Made by a program: the position numbers and the translations under genes
Assembly: GCA_949126835.1 (NCBI GenBank)
Contig: OX421497.1
Span: forward strand, 9,234,920 to 9,298,919
Source of the DNA: Anisus vortex
Lineage: Eukaryota > Mollusca > Gastropoda > Planorbidae
DNA: 64,000 nt
Reading direction: 5' to 3'
In this document: positions 43,914 through 55,751 of the stretch, in pieces
Position numbering within the stretch: the first letter of the stretch is position 1
Layout of the letters: each line of letters opens with the position of its first letter
The notes under the pieces: generated by a model
What the model was told of the DNA's origin: nothing
The model's input: only the letters and a program-made list of their open reading frames with translations
The model's database searches: none

Positions 43914-46469
43914 ATGACTTTAGGCAATATTTGTTGGATGATTGTCTTTGCCTGCGTCGTACAAGAATACAAAGTTAACTCTCAAGAGTGGGTTGATGCC
44001 AAATGCGACAACAATTCATTGTACAACGAAAAAAAAAGAAAAGATTGTGTGATATCCGGCACTAAAGTCAACTGCACTTATATGTCTCTTAAAGCCATCC
44101 CAGGCACGTTTCCTTTGAATGTAACCATATTGGATTTGTCCAATAATTGTATAACAGAAATCAATACAAACCTGACAATATATACACAGCTTGGGGAACT
44201 TTATTTACGAAACAATTTCATTGAACGTTTTCTAAAAGACTGTTTTAAAGGTTTGGAGAGACTCATTCATTTAGACTTGCAAGGAAATAGATTGGTCATG
44301 AACAATGTTACATTTCAAGACGGAGTGTTCAGAGATCTGAGATCATTACAAATTCTTAAGATAAACAAAAATAATCCCATAGTGAATGATACTGAACTAT
44401 CTTATCCGGATAGGGCTTTGTCTGACTTGAAAAATCTGACAACTCTACATATGGATGGTTTAAAAGATAAACGTTTCGGTGAAGGGTTTAGTAACATGAC
44501 GTCGTTACAAAATCTGATCATTTTTGGTGGACGAGAGGGTTACTGTCAGATTGCGAGTCTTCATGCTGACACATTCAACAATATTTCACAACTTCACGTG
44601 TTACAAATCAGATTCTGCTTCATCAACGGCTCTTTAATTGACAATTCAACATTCATACCATTAAAAAGCTTACGTATGCTAGATCTTAGTAACGACGAAT
44701 TTATCTTTTTCCATTTTTTGGCACCAGCATTAAAGAACATGGATTCCGAAAATTTGACACATTTAATTATACACAATATAATGAGTCCCTACAATCCGTG
44801 TGGTAAAGTCACTAATGATTTTGCACGGAGTCTACCACAAAGTCTGACACACATTGTTGCATCTGGCAATGGACTGGCAATGATTGAACCAGATGTCTTC
44901 GGCTTACTCCCACAAAACCTGACATATTTGGACCTTTCTGATAATAGGTTTACTTTCGGTTATTACCTAAAGAATTTTTCAGCAATGTTAAATTTGGAAA
45001 CTCTAATCCTAGATGGTGCAGTAGGAAGCTACAATTTACCCAAATGGTATCCACCATTAGAAGACAGTTTCTTTGACCCTAACATTCGACGTTATTCGTA
45101 TCCAGCATGGGAATTTGTTGTGTTAAAACTACCACCTAAGTTGAAGACTGTCTCTATGGATACTGCCGGACTTACTTATGATTTGAGTGAATTTCACATA
45201 GACCCAAACAATACGCTTGAAACACTGATTTTAAATAATAATAAAATACAGTCACTTAAAGGACCAATTACTGGTCTTACTAAGTTGAAAAACCTAAGTT
45301 TAGTAGACTGTCATATTAATTGCATTGAAACAAATTTTTTTGACAATTTCACTTCTCTAAAATTTCTGAATTTGAGCACAAATTCTTTTGGCAGTAGTGT
45401 CTTACGGAAAGATGCTAAGCCGATATTTAAGAACCTGAGAAATTTAAACGAGTTGGATCTAAGTTTCATAGGTATTTTGACGATTGATTTTAATGTTTTT
45501 GAAGGTCTCGATAGTTTGCAGGCACTTCACTTGCAAAGAAATGGCATGTGGTACTTTACAGTAAATATCAGCCATACGAAAAACTTAAAATTTGTTAATT
45601 TTAGCCAAAATGATCTTTCCTCGCTTTATCCGTCTGTAACTAATGAATTTGTTTCCATCGCAGAAAGTCACAACCTAAGTATTGACTTTTCAGAAAATCC
45701 CATACATTGCTACTGTTCTAACTTAGATTTCATTAAATGGCTAACACATTCTCATAACTCCATAAATTTTGTAAACCTAGAGAGATATAAATGCGTTTAC
45801 GAAGACAGTTCTGGGAAATATTTTCACGAGTTTGTCCAGTTAAACTATAACTTAGATCGTCAATGCATTGTTGATGTAGCTTTGTTGTGTAGTGTTACAT
45901 CTATAACTATTTTGATTGCATGTGCAATAGCCATTTCGATTATCTACAAATTCCGTTGGAAATTAAAATATTTGTACTACTCAGCATATCTCTATCTTAA
46001 GACAAAAAAATCTAACCAAGACAGCGCTGATCTATTTGAATTTGACGTCTTTCTTTCGTTTGCCAACGAAGACGAAACTTTCGTCCACAAGATGTTGGCG
46101 CCTGAGCTTAAATTTCGAGGCCTGAAGGTGCATATTCACACGGTGGATTTTATAGCTGGACAGTTCATCACCACCAACATTGTCAACGCCGTCCAATCCA
46201 GTCGTAAGACGCTCATAGTCGTGAGTCGGCATCTTCTGAAAAGTACCTGGTGTCGCTTTGAGCTTCAGATGGCCAACATGGAAAGCGTCCACACTGGTCG
46301 CTCGGTAATGATCTTCCTGCTGGTGGAACAGCTTCCAAAAGAAGATATGGACAGGGAGTTGTTGTATCACGTACAGAACAATACCTACATGCAGCTGCCA
46401 CAGGATCTGGATGATGCAAGTGCCATGGGTCTTTTCTGGACAAAGCTTTGCTCTGATTTAGTTGAGTAA
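43914..46469 (+). CDS. TLR: Toll-like receptor 3 of the cluster, intact, mosaic
   Basis: 851 residues; the ATG at 43914 follows tatttgcag (likely splice acceptor); stop TAA at 46467. Signal peptide, about 20 LRRs, cysteine cluster NPIHCYC...YKC...RQC, TM about 655-678 (VALLCSVTSITILIACAIAI), TIR about 708-851 with FDVFLSFANEDE, VDFIAGQFITTNI (no BB-loop Pro) and FWTKL. Residues 1-42 and about 385-851 resemble TLR-4 (KTKKS linker, IVVSRHLLKSTW, PKEDMDRELL), while residues about 43-380 are almost identical to TLR-1/2 (KVNCTYMSLKAIPGTFPLN, SYPDRALSDLKNL, CFINGSLI). Family role: pattern-recognition receptor signalling through its TIR; ligand unknown. A hAT MITE lies 50 bp past the stop. Confidence 0.97.
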   Translation: MTLGNICWMIVFACVVQEYKVNSQEWVDAKCDNNSLYNEKKRKDCVISGTKVNCTYMSLKAIPGTFPLNVTILDLSNNCITEINTNLTIYTQLGELYLRNNFIERFLKDCFKGLERLIHLDLQGNRLVMNNVTFQDGVFRDLRSLQILKINKNNPIVNDTELSYPDRALSDLKNLTTLHMDGLKDKRFGEGFSNMTSLQNLIIFGGREGYCQIASLHADTFNNISQLHVLQIRFCFINGSLIDNSTFIPLKSLRMLDLSNDEFIFFHFLAPALKNMDSENLTHLIIHNIMSPYNPCGKVTNDFARSLPQSLTHIVASGNGLAMIEPDVFGLLPQNLTYLDLSDNRFTFGYYLKNFSAMLNLETLILDGAVGSYNLPKWYPPLEDSFFDPNIRRYSYPAWEFVVLKLPPKLKTVSMDTAGLTYDLSEFHIDPNNTLETLILNNNKIQSLKGPITGLTKLKNLSLVDCHINCIETNFFDNFTSLKFLNLSTNSFGSSVLRKDAKPIFKNLRNLNELDLSFIGILTIDFNVFEGLDSLQALHLQRNGMWYFTVNISHTKNLKFVNFSQNDLSSLYPSVTNEFVSIAESHNLSIDFSENPIHCYCSNLDFIKWLTHSHNSINFVNLERYKCVYEDSSGKYFHEFVQLNYNLDRQCIVDVALLCSVTSITILIACAIAISIIYKFRWKLKYLYYSAYLYLKTKKSNQDSADLFEFDVFLSFANEDETFVHKMLAPELKFRGLKVHIHTVDFIAGQFITTNIVNAVQSSRKTLIVVSRHLLKSTWCRFELQMANMESVHTGRSVMIFLLVEQLPKEDMDRELLYHVQNNTYMQLPQDLDDASAMGLFWTKLCSDLVE

Positions 46470-46519
46470 TACAATATAACAAAGATCTATGTTTAATGTG
46501 TTCCTCACAGAGTCTAGAG

Positions 46520-46866
46520 CAGGGGACGAGAACCGTTGTGTCTTAGAGAGCCATGTATACCACATATTTTGAAAAGTAATTCTGTGAGAGCCATACATTA
46601 TGTTTAAAACTAAAAATTCAAGTAAATGTGTGCGATTTGTGTTATTTCAACACTAAAACTACAATAATTATGTCTCTGAATTCTTATGATGCTGAGCTGC
46701 AGTAGACTTTAGCTCATTTGTAGAATGAAATATTGATATGCAATTAATATTTAGATAAAAAATTATAAAAAAAACATTTTTTAATAATGGAACATTTGTT
46801 TGCGAGCCAGATGCAGCCATCAAAAGAGACACATCTGACTCGAGACCCATGGGTTCCCGACCCCTG
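46520..46866. mobile_element. hAT-like MITE with perfect 8-bp target duplication, just after TLR-3
   Basis: Ends caggggacgagaacc / ggttcccgacccctg. Flanking direct repeats gtctagag at 46512-46519 and 46867-46874 are identical. 347 bp, non-coding; right part gcgagccagatgcagccatc, acacatctgactcgag. The intact duplication suggests a recent insertion in the presumed TLR-3 3' UTR. Confidence 0.92.
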
Positions 46867-46874
46867 GTCTAGAG

Positions 46875-47859
46875 TCTAGTAATTTTAAGGCTTTGACTTT
46901 TTTACAATTAAGATTCAATCCTTTTTTGTATGGATTTTAAAATATCCATTTTAATAATGCTTGTTTCAATTGGTCATTTTTGTGATCACCTTAGAATTAG
47001 GGTGAATAATCAGCGATTTTATATATTTAGTCTAAACCGCAGAAGAGCCACCAGTGGTTTGGGATCAATAAACTAGACTTTCATTTAGCCTGGCAAATAA
47101 GATAGTCACTATTAGAGTGAGAGACTGTATGTGTTTTATACACATCTAAAAATTTCTCCATTCGTGCCTATACTTTATTTGATGTTCTCACTTTTGTGTG
47201 CCTAATATTTTACATAATTTATATAATCGTTCTATTAATATCATTTAACATGTTTAATTCATGCTACATTCAGCTACAGTATACACACGCTATTGACAAG
47301 TCTTAACGATTATGCATGCATAAAAGGTCGCAGAGAAAAACATTTCCGGTATTATTCGATCATTTGATTTGAAACTTGTTTGTGTGCTGCGTTACCGGGT
47401 GTACGAAAATTTGACTGGGATTAAAAATTGTTTCATTTCCAAAAGATGTTCCCAAAAAAAACGATGTATGTGAAAGTCAGAAGAGAAAAATCAACTTTTT
47501 ATAATATGAAACTTATTGCTTAATGCAAAAGCATTTTCGTTATTTGTTTTTATGAATCTACGCATTTCTTTTTTTAATAACCAAGAAACGCAACTCTTGA
47601 CTAATTTATTTTTTAAACAAAGCTAAATTTAACCTAACGCGATTAACACTTTGAGTAGATCTATTAATTATCGCCTACTCACTTTTGATGTTAAAAACGA
47701 ATGCCTCGAAACTAATCTTGTATCCTTTGCATATTTTTAAAAGACTAGAACTGGCCTTCGATGTTGAAATTAATTGTCAATCACCAGCAAAAGCATGCTT
47801 TTTAGTTTACTAATTTAAAAATAGAACCGGAAGTTCGTGATCTCTTCCATTTGAAAAGG
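46875..47859. other. AT-rich, no gene seen
   Basis: No coding, RNA or repeat signal that I can support. Confidence 0.4.
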
Positions 47860-48490
47860 TCACGCCTTATTAAGACTTTCAATTCGTGAGGGTTACGTTC
47901 TTTACCTCCCCGCAAGATGGCGCTGACTGAAGCGAAGCTTGAGATTGTGCTATTCACAATCTTTTTGTTTACATTATACAATTGCATACTTCCGGCAAGA
48001 TGGCGCTTAGTGAAGTGACGCTTGAGATTGTTCTATTCGTGCTACTATGTAAGTTTCTACCAAATGTATTGGTTTTCTTTTTATCTGCTTCTGAAAACCA
48101 CCTAGCTGTTTGCTCGGTCATCAGGTTTTGTTTTACTGAAAATATTGGACCTGTACTAACAATGCAATACAGCAGATCTGAACTTTTACAACTTCGATCC
48201 CAAGCGTACCATAATAAAATCATAATACATGAGATCCATGGTCGAGCTGCACACATCAGAGAAAAGAGGACTGCTTTCGGACGGAATATATCTGTAGCTC
48301 GGGGTGCCAAGCGTGAAAAGAGAAACATTAGCACCTCTGTGGTGGAGTGACCTTCCGAATGTGGTTATCATTTTTTAAACAAAGTTGGAAACACGCTTTT
48401 TCGATTTGTTTTATTAACATGTGGTGACTGTAAAGCGCATTCGAAGACTTTATTATGAATGGCGCTATATAAATATGTAATTTGTCATTT
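47860..48490 (+). mobile_element. LINE-like chimera: possible ORF start joined to a LINE-type 3' tail
   Basis: A 117-codon frame runs from the ATG at 48000 (MALSEVTLEIVLFVLLCKFL) to the stop at 48350 and contains YSRSELLQLRSQAYH, a motif style seen near the start of some LINE proteins. After the stop, gtaaagcgcattcgaagact and atggcgctatataaatatgt resemble the 3' end of CR1/L2-type LINEs. The 5' part is duplicated: gcaagatggcgctgactgaa (about 47921) and ggcaagatggcgcttagtga (about 47995). No reverse transcriptase lies between. A small host gene cannot be excluded. Confidence 0.45.
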
Positions 48491-49174
48491 GAATAACGAA
48501 AACCGCGAATATTGGATGCAGTTTTAAAACGCCAATGTATGAGATTATATACGGTACTAAATGCTTCCCAAACACTTTCTAAACACACTCTTACTCATTA
48601 ATACAGTAATAATGTATATTTCATGCAGTTGTGTCTTTCACTAATATATTAATGATAATGTAAATAAATTTTCATTTTGTACTGCACTAATACTTTAATT
48701 TAATAAAAAAGAAACGTAAGTACAGGAGGACAGTAACACCACATAGCATAGTGACCCATACTGTATCACTGTATCGTAAAGTAATTTTCGTACCGTATAC
48801 CGGGCATAGGATGCGATAGGGTTAAGAGTCAAACCCAGGAATATGCGGGGCCGCGAATGGGGAAACGCGAATAGGTGAGGGTATACTGTATCTGCATTTC
48901 CCCTTCGTGTATCAAGGCCATTCGGCATGCGTCATACCCCCCCCCCCCCAAGAGATGTCTTTGTTGAACCCTTGTACATCCCTGAACCACGCCTCCTCAC
49001 GAAAACTAGCTTATCCAAGTTACTCATTTCACTTTCCCTGTATAAATTATAAATAATCTCAGATGTCTTTGACGCGAAATCTTCCCCTCCCCCCAGCTTT
49101 CCATCCAAGAGTTTCACTCAGTGTGATGTAATATCCCCTCTCTCACCTCTCTATCGATCAGAATGTACTGTAGT
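48491..49174. other. No gene recognised
   Basis: AT-rich with a run of C near 48940-48950. No supported feature. Confidence 0.35.
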
Positions 49175-49371
49175 ACAACCTACGGCACGCGTGCCAGACT
49201 TGACACGCAGAGCAATTTTCAATGGCACGCGGAAGACTACCAAAAAAAAGGCAATTTAAGTACGTCTACAAAAAGTTGACTGTTAAAGCAGGATGACCTT
49301 TAGGCTTTTCGCACGCTTAATGAATTAGAAATCCTATTTTGGCACACTGTTATCAAAAGGTTGCCGACCTA
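49175..49371. mobile_element. hAT-like MITE, second copy (without the 29-bp repeat)
   Basis: cggcacgcgtgccagacttg, caatggcacgcggaagacta and ggcacactgttatcaaaagg match 38369-38691. The left end is truncated (acaaccta); the right end is ggttgccgacct. Confidence 0.7.
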
Positions 49372-49799
49372 CCTATTTTGCCCTCTCCCACCTGTTTCAC
49401 TCATCCTCCCTCCCCGTTCTAACTGCATGTGTAGTGTGGGCTGGAAAATATATCACAGGAATGCACGCTTGGCCATCTGAGAGTTACGGTCGCGTTTCTA
49501 TGGGCTCTGGCAATGTCAACAAGAGCCCAGATGCCATTAGATTAAGCAGTTATTAGATGATAAATGATAGACATAGAGCTCAACGCGTGATAAAATCTGC
49601 ACAACAGCACACTTGTTAACATTGTGCTATTTGCAATAATTGTTGGGATATACACATTGCAAGGAGCACTTATTTAAATTGTCGCATTTCAATCGTTCGA
49701 CACACCACAAAACGAAGTCGGGGGAGGGGGAGGGCAAACACAAGTTTGACCCTAACAATGTGCATGAGTAGCTAATCAGAAGCTTACCTCATTACAACA

Positions 49800-50100
49800 T
49801 TATGCCGGTCTACAACAGGTGGCCCTCCTTAGATCTGTTGCAAAGCTCAGATAAACATAAAGACAAAAACACCTTCCTTGTCCCTTATGCGAGAACAAAT
49901 GCATATAAGTACTCTTTCTTCCCGAGTGGCATTCGGGCATGGAATGGGTTGCCTGAACAAACCAGGAAAACCAATAACCTAACATCATTTAAAACATTAA
50001 TAAAAATGCAAGACTAGACTCGGACCACGGATGAGCGTAGGACGCAATAATCTTTATAGAAGGAGCGTAGGTAATGTATAAGATAAGATAAGATAAGATC
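49800..50100 (+). mobile_element. Non-LTR retrotransposon 3' end with RT C-terminus
   Basis: The best-preserved member of the family. The open frame reads DLLQSSDKHKDKNTFLVPYA, then SFFPSGIRAWNGLPEQ and LTSFKTLIKMQD-stop (50017), the C-terminal tail of a non-LTR reverse transcriptase. Then come gactcggaccacggatgagc, gtaggacgcaataatcttta and a gataagataagata tail ending at 50100. Confidence 0.85.
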
Positions 50101-50159
50101 AAGTTATCAAATTAATATGAGGGTGGTCTGCGTTATGACCTTTATCAGTACATCATGAC

Positions 50160-51480
50160 AATTAATTTTGATATTTAGACTACTATTTTTAAAAAAGTAC
50201 ATTTTTATGTGAAATTGTTTCGCATTCTAACAAAATTTCGTTTGCGGAAAATAAGGTTGATAACGGAATGGCTTAATCAACAGATAAATTTCACTTTGTA
50301 ATAGATACAATTCGTTAGGCCAGACAGTGTCTTGAAATGACCGGGAAAGCATCTTTTTAATCATACTGTTTTCTATAATTAATGTTAAAATTCTTGGGCT
50401 AGTTTTCGATTTTATGTTTGAATTAAACAACTCCCAGCGGACACCATTTTAAAACTAGATGATTTAATTCATATTTCCTGTAAGATTAAAGTCTTTAAAA
50501 GTTTCATAAACATCATAGCTCAATGCACATAATGTCACAAGCTAGATCTTTGAAGTTCCATCGAAGGATGGTACCAGACTAGTGGGGACTATTAGTCCGA
50601 AAAACGATCATGACTTGTGGCTATTAACTGTAATTTTAAAACAGGCGCTCCAAAATCAATACATATATTTAATTATATATTATCAAACAATTAAAAAGAG
50701 TTAAAAGCGTTTATTATTTCTAATGTACATATAATACATGAGATCTATTACTTATTTTGTGCATATTGTTTAGTGTGCGTAGCATTTGATAATAGTTTTT
50801 TTTTTTTTAATTGTATTTGTGATTGCTTCGCTAGTTCATATGGAGTTGTTTATTCACATTTGCTTTTATTTTCACATTTGTGGATCCGAATGATGTAATA
50901 ATACCAATATTGTTTCTCGTAATCTCCACCTCTTTTTAGTACGCGTTGTTTTTTTTTTTCATTTGTAAAGCTTCGGGAAAATCCGTTATTGTACTTTCTG
51001 CACCAAAATCTAAGCTTATATAACGCACACGTAAGGGTTGTTGTTGATTTTTTGCTTGGCTACAGGGATGCTACTTATTATTAATATATTTGAAGTGGAA
51101 TTTTATTATTTTATATGAGTTCAAGCATTAAATTCTTCTTTGAACATTCATCTAGTGGTTTGAGTTTACTGCTTCATAGTGAACAGGATTCTAGACAAAA
51201 AACTGATCATTTGTAACAAAATACTCTATCATCAAAGATTTGACCTGCAAAACTACTTTATTGCTTATAGAAAAAATATGAACTGCAAATGAATGGGGGT
51301 CGCCATGGACAGCTATGCTTACAATCCCGTTGATTTTACTATTTCGGGCTTTACTTTTGACGAAATGTCGACGATGCTTGTTGCATCTGTCATAACCTTT
51401 ACGATTGGCAAAAAGGAGGTAAAAAAAGAGAATCAGTAAAAAGGGCAGGATCTGATGGAAATATTTCAATATTTCATTTT
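50160..51480. repeat. Block B duplication, copy 1: 3' flank of TLR-3
   Basis: Aligns in direct orientation with about 58600-60520 downstream of TLR-4: aaaacaggcgctccaaaa (50640 / 58990), tcatgacttgtgg (50608 / 58965), gaactgcaaatgaatggggg / gaactgcacatgaatgcagg (51280 / 60488). No gene inside. Confidence 0.75.
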
Positions 51481-51664
51481 TTATATTTAACTATCCATTT
51501 ATTAAAACATTCAGGTGAAAGCTTGCTATTATACAAACATTATAAAAATAATAAAATTATAAAAGAGCTGACAAGGGTAGGCCTAACATAAATTATAGTT
51601 ACATCACTAAGCCTAGAAACTTTACAGGAAATAAGGACAAAGAACAAAGTAGTAATAACACATA

Positions 51665-51830
51665 TCATTAAATTATACCTTAGAAATATAACACAATAAC
51701 AATATATTACAATGCTCATAAAGACATTAGGATGAAAAGAATTATTTTATTCCATATGCAAAAACTAAAGCACATAAGTTTTATTTTTTAAATGCTGCTG
51801 GTCTACAGAATAATTTTACAGTAAATTTAG
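51665..51830 (+). mobile_element. Very diverged retrotransposon 3'-end relic
   Basis: taccttagaaatataacaca, caatgctcataaagacatta, aaagcacataagtttt and ctgctggtctacagaat follow the order of 9245-9420. The rest of 51481-52279 holds nothing that I recognise. Confidence 0.4.
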
Positions 51831-52279
51831 TTACTTAAATATTTTAACGATTTTATTTAGGAGACATTGAAAGAGACTGAAAATAAAAGCAAAATAATGT
51901 CATTTCTTTTTACTTCCTATCTCTTTTCTCTATAGTAGAAATGAACAAGGAACAAGTGATGTTAAATAATGTAACCAGTGCTTTCAAACCTGATGTCTTT
52001 ACAATAATTGACTCTCGATTAAGGGACCAAAAAAAAATTATACTCACACACACCAACGAAAAACAAAAAGAAATTGACAAAAAAAGAAAGGGCCAAATCA
52101 GCAAATAAAATAATGATTAAATCAATAGAATTTTTATTTGAAGGAAGTGATTGAGACCAAGAACTAAATTTTCACTTCGAGGTTTATTTCTGATTAAGTT
52201 TTCTGCTTGTGCTGATCATTAAAATCAACTACAATCGTTGAAAAAAAAGGACCCTTTTACCTTCTAAAAGATTGCGAGA

Positions 52280-52490
52280 CTAAGTTTGTAAGGTAATATA
52301 GTTAAAGCTAAGTTTTTAAGGTAAGATAGTTAGTTAAAGCTAACTTTGTATGGTAAGACAGTTAGGCCCAAAGCTAATTTTGTAAGGTAAGATAGTTAAA
52401 GATAAGTTTTTAAGGTAAGATAGTTAGTTAAAAAGCTGATTTTGTAAGGTAAGATAGTTAAAGCTAAGTTTGCAAGGTAAAATAATCTAG
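52280..52490 (+). repeat. Variable 28-34-bp tandem repeat, about 7 copies
   Basis: Units of the form ctaagtttgtaaggtaagat followed by agttaaag or agttagttaaag. Non-coding. 52491-52976 holds nothing else recognised. Confidence 0.85.
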
Positions 52491-52984
52491 TTAATCCCTT
52501 TGCCAACATGTGTTATCGTTTTATTTATGTAAATGTAAAAAGCTAGTTTCAAAGATGAAATTATGTAATTAAACTTTAGGGGCTGACCGTGCACAGACGT
52601 CAATTAACACTTTACTTTTTATAACCAGCTTGTGCCGTGTCAAACATTTTCTTTTAAATGGGTGACGGGGGCAGTTGCACAATTTCTAAAACCTTTCAGG
52701 GTGTTGTTTTCCCCACTCCCCCATAATGGCACATTTCGCCCTTCTTTCCCCGCGAGCTTGTGCATAAGCAGTATAGATAATGTTAGACGTATCAGTGCTG
52801 GAAATTGATGGCAAAATCTCACACCGGTCTGTGGATAGATGCATAGGTGCAGTAGCTATTTGCTAATAAAACGAAAACAATGTAAGAAAAACACAATCAA
52901 TATTTTAAATGCCCCTATATTTAGTCGAGTAAAATACGACTTAAACTTGACGATGAATACTGGGACATTTTTATAGCTATCGCA

Positions 52985-55105
52985 CAGTGGCGTACCGTTT
53001 GGGGGAGCTGCGGGGGTGCGGACTGCACCGGATGACACCCTCTCAGCGGGGTGACACCCGAATGAAAAAAATATTGTAAAAACGGATAATTTTACAGAGT
53101 ATTACGCACTGCTGGTCTAGTCCGATAACAGAACGGATGGCAGATCATAATTAGATAAATTAAAATGATTAGCAGCACCGTGTGTCTGAGTGTGTCATCA
53201 CCTTACAGCATGCAGTCTGGTGCTTATTTGAATGAGACTGCTAGACTACTATATCAATACTCTTAATATCCAAATGCTGAAAGAGCACGACCTAATGAAA
53301 TACAAGATAAGTACACGTAGGCCTACAATGAAAGCATCTGTATCTTATCTTTCACCGAAAATTCAAACTGATTTTATAAATGTACTGGCCAACCATGCAA
53401 AGAAAAATCTTGTTATGGATATAAAGGCCACACAGTATTTTGGAATTATGTTTTGGAATTATGTTTGACAGCAAACCTGATATATCACACACTGACCAAA
53501 TGTTTGAAGTAATCAGATATGTAAAAAAAATCCACAGTGGGAAGGTTGAAGAGAGAGAAATGTTTCTTGGATTTTTCCTCTAAGGGGGAAAAAAGCTGAC
53601 GACCGCAGTTCTGACATTCTTAAAAATCTAAAAAGTGACGGACTTGATATAATGATGTGCAGAGCTCAAGGTTACGACAATGCAGCCACAATGTTTGGAA
53701 TCCATGGAGGTGTTCAAGCCATTTAGAAAAGAAAGTACAAGAAAGTTATTTTTAATGGATGTGTGGGCCATTCCTTTAAATGGTGTAGTCAACACTCTTT
53801 TGCCGAAAATGCTTCATGTATAACATTTTTTGGTACCCTTGAGAGAATGTTTTCCTTCTTTGCTGCTTCCACTCATCGATGGGATGTTTTAATTAAACAC
53901 ACTTGGGGGTCGTTGAAAAGGTTATCTACAACACGTAGGAGCGCTCAGCATGCTGCTGGTAAACCAGTGAAAGATAAGTTTGATGAATGTATTACGGCGA
54001 TTGAAGCTTTATGTGATCCTCATGAAAATTTGGACAAGAGGTACAGCACAAGGACTTTTACATGCTGTCTGTGAATTCACGTTTATCTTCTACCTTAACC
54101 TTTGGGCTGATATACTCGAAGAAGTTAATCTTACACAGCCTTACCTGCAGACTAAGGGCTTCTTAACTCGTGATAAAGTGGTGACCAAGCTAGACGACTT
54201 AAGATTGGTTTTACACGAAAAGCGAAGTCAATTATTGGAGTATGCTTTTTAACAAGCACTTATAAAATCAGACCAACATGGCATTTTGGTAGAGAGGAGA
54301 TTAAGATTCAAGAAGAGAATGGCAGGGGAAAAATTAAGAGCTGCTGAAATTGCTATGCGAGAAGAAAGAAGTATGGAGATGCTAGAGTGTATGGATCGCT
54401 TTCATTCTGAACTCCAGATCAGATCAATATCAATAAAGGAAGTTGCTGATCTTTTTGAGGCTGTTCAGCCGAAGATTTTACTGTCAGCTATTGAAGAAGA
54501 GTTATTGGTGTCCGTTCCCAAATTAACCTCTTTCTACGATGAGCTATCCGAAGATGCGCTCTTAAAAGAAATACCACGGCTTAGACGACACCTAAAAGCA
54601 GCTGATTATTGACCTAAAAAAAGCCCTGGACTGGTCAGTATTAGATATTTTAAAATGTATAGATAAATGATACTTCATAGAATCTCTTCCAGCACTCTCG
54701 CTAGGCCTTCAATTATTTTTAACGGAATGTGTGTCTGTGGCTTCATGTGAACGGAGCTTTTTTTTAAAAAAAAAAAATTAAAACTAAATGCTATTTACGC
54801 TCCGCCATGGGACAATCAAGACGTTCTGATCTGGCTATGTTATCGATTGAAAGGGATACTGTGAATGATATAGATTTTGATGAGGTGATTGACACGTTTG
54901 CAGTTTTGAAAAGAGAATTTAAATAAAGCACTTTTAATGTAAAAATAACTAACCGTACGGTTGTTTCAGTTGTTTATTGCTTTTACTTTCTGTAGGCTTG
55001 TTTTAAGGAGATGAAAACTATGGTGAAAGTCGTGGGCGAGGAGGGGTGGGGGGTGACACCCAAAGTTTACCGCACCGGGTGACACCAGCCTTCGGTACGC
55101 CACTG
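52985..55105 (+). mobile_element. hAT transposon (ZMYM/TTF-type transposase), decayed, complete ends
   Basis: Perfect 13-bp terminal inverted repeats cagtggcgtaccg / cggtacgccactg; 8-bp target duplication ctatcgca (52977-52984) / ctatcgcg (55106-55113). Subterminal ggtgacaccc repeats at both ends. Plus-strand transposase pieces in several frames: FFGIMF-type start near 53430, PDISHTDQMFEVIRYV (53475), HSFAENASCITFFGTLER (53790), ADILEEVNLTQPYLQTKGF (54105), and the C-terminal dimerisation region ECVSVASCERSFF (54728) and LAMLSIERDTVNDIDFDEVI with stop at 54926. Frameshifts make it inactive. It lies between TLR-3 and TLR-4. Confidence 0.93.
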
Positions 55106-55113
55106 CTATCGCG

Positions 55114-55751
55114 TATTGAGAATCGGAACAAATACTGCATGTCTAATAACTCCCCAGAATATGTTATTTTAGGAAGTAATAAAGTTTCATCATAATATTT
55201 CTGCGTCTTGCTGCTTGCAGATTTAACTTCAGTTCAGTAGACAGTTTGATGTAAGAATATATAGGCTAGACTTTGTGTTCTGTATGTAAAGTATTAAGAC
55301 TATTGACACAAGACTTTTTATTTACTTAAAGGAAACATTCAACAACAATTTTTGAACGCGTTTCATATGTTCGATGGTAGGCCTATTTATTCTGTATCAT
55401 ATCAACCCAAAAGGAATACTTCCACATTTATTGTTATATAAAATGCAAATGAGTTGGGTATTGATGTTAGCGTTTACAGTGAGCAAATAATGTATAACAA
55501 TAAAAAAATTGTTTGACGTCAACATGCGTCCATAGGAATTTATAAATGATATTTTTTATAGTGAAATAAACAAAGATTTATATTTTCTTTAGTGTTCATA
55601 TCTAGTTTTGAATTCACGCAAAAATATTTTCTTTTCTTTTTTAAATCACCGAAAAATAAGGACATCATAATAATAATACCTGATTTTATATTTATGCATA
55701 AATATTATACTTTTTTCTTATTAAAAAAAACAAAAACAATTGTCATTGCAG
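55114..55751. other. Upstream region of TLR-4, nothing recognised
   Basis: AT-rich. It ends in ttgtcattgcag, the probable acceptor of a 5' UTR intron. No promoter or leader exon identified. Confidence 0.4.
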
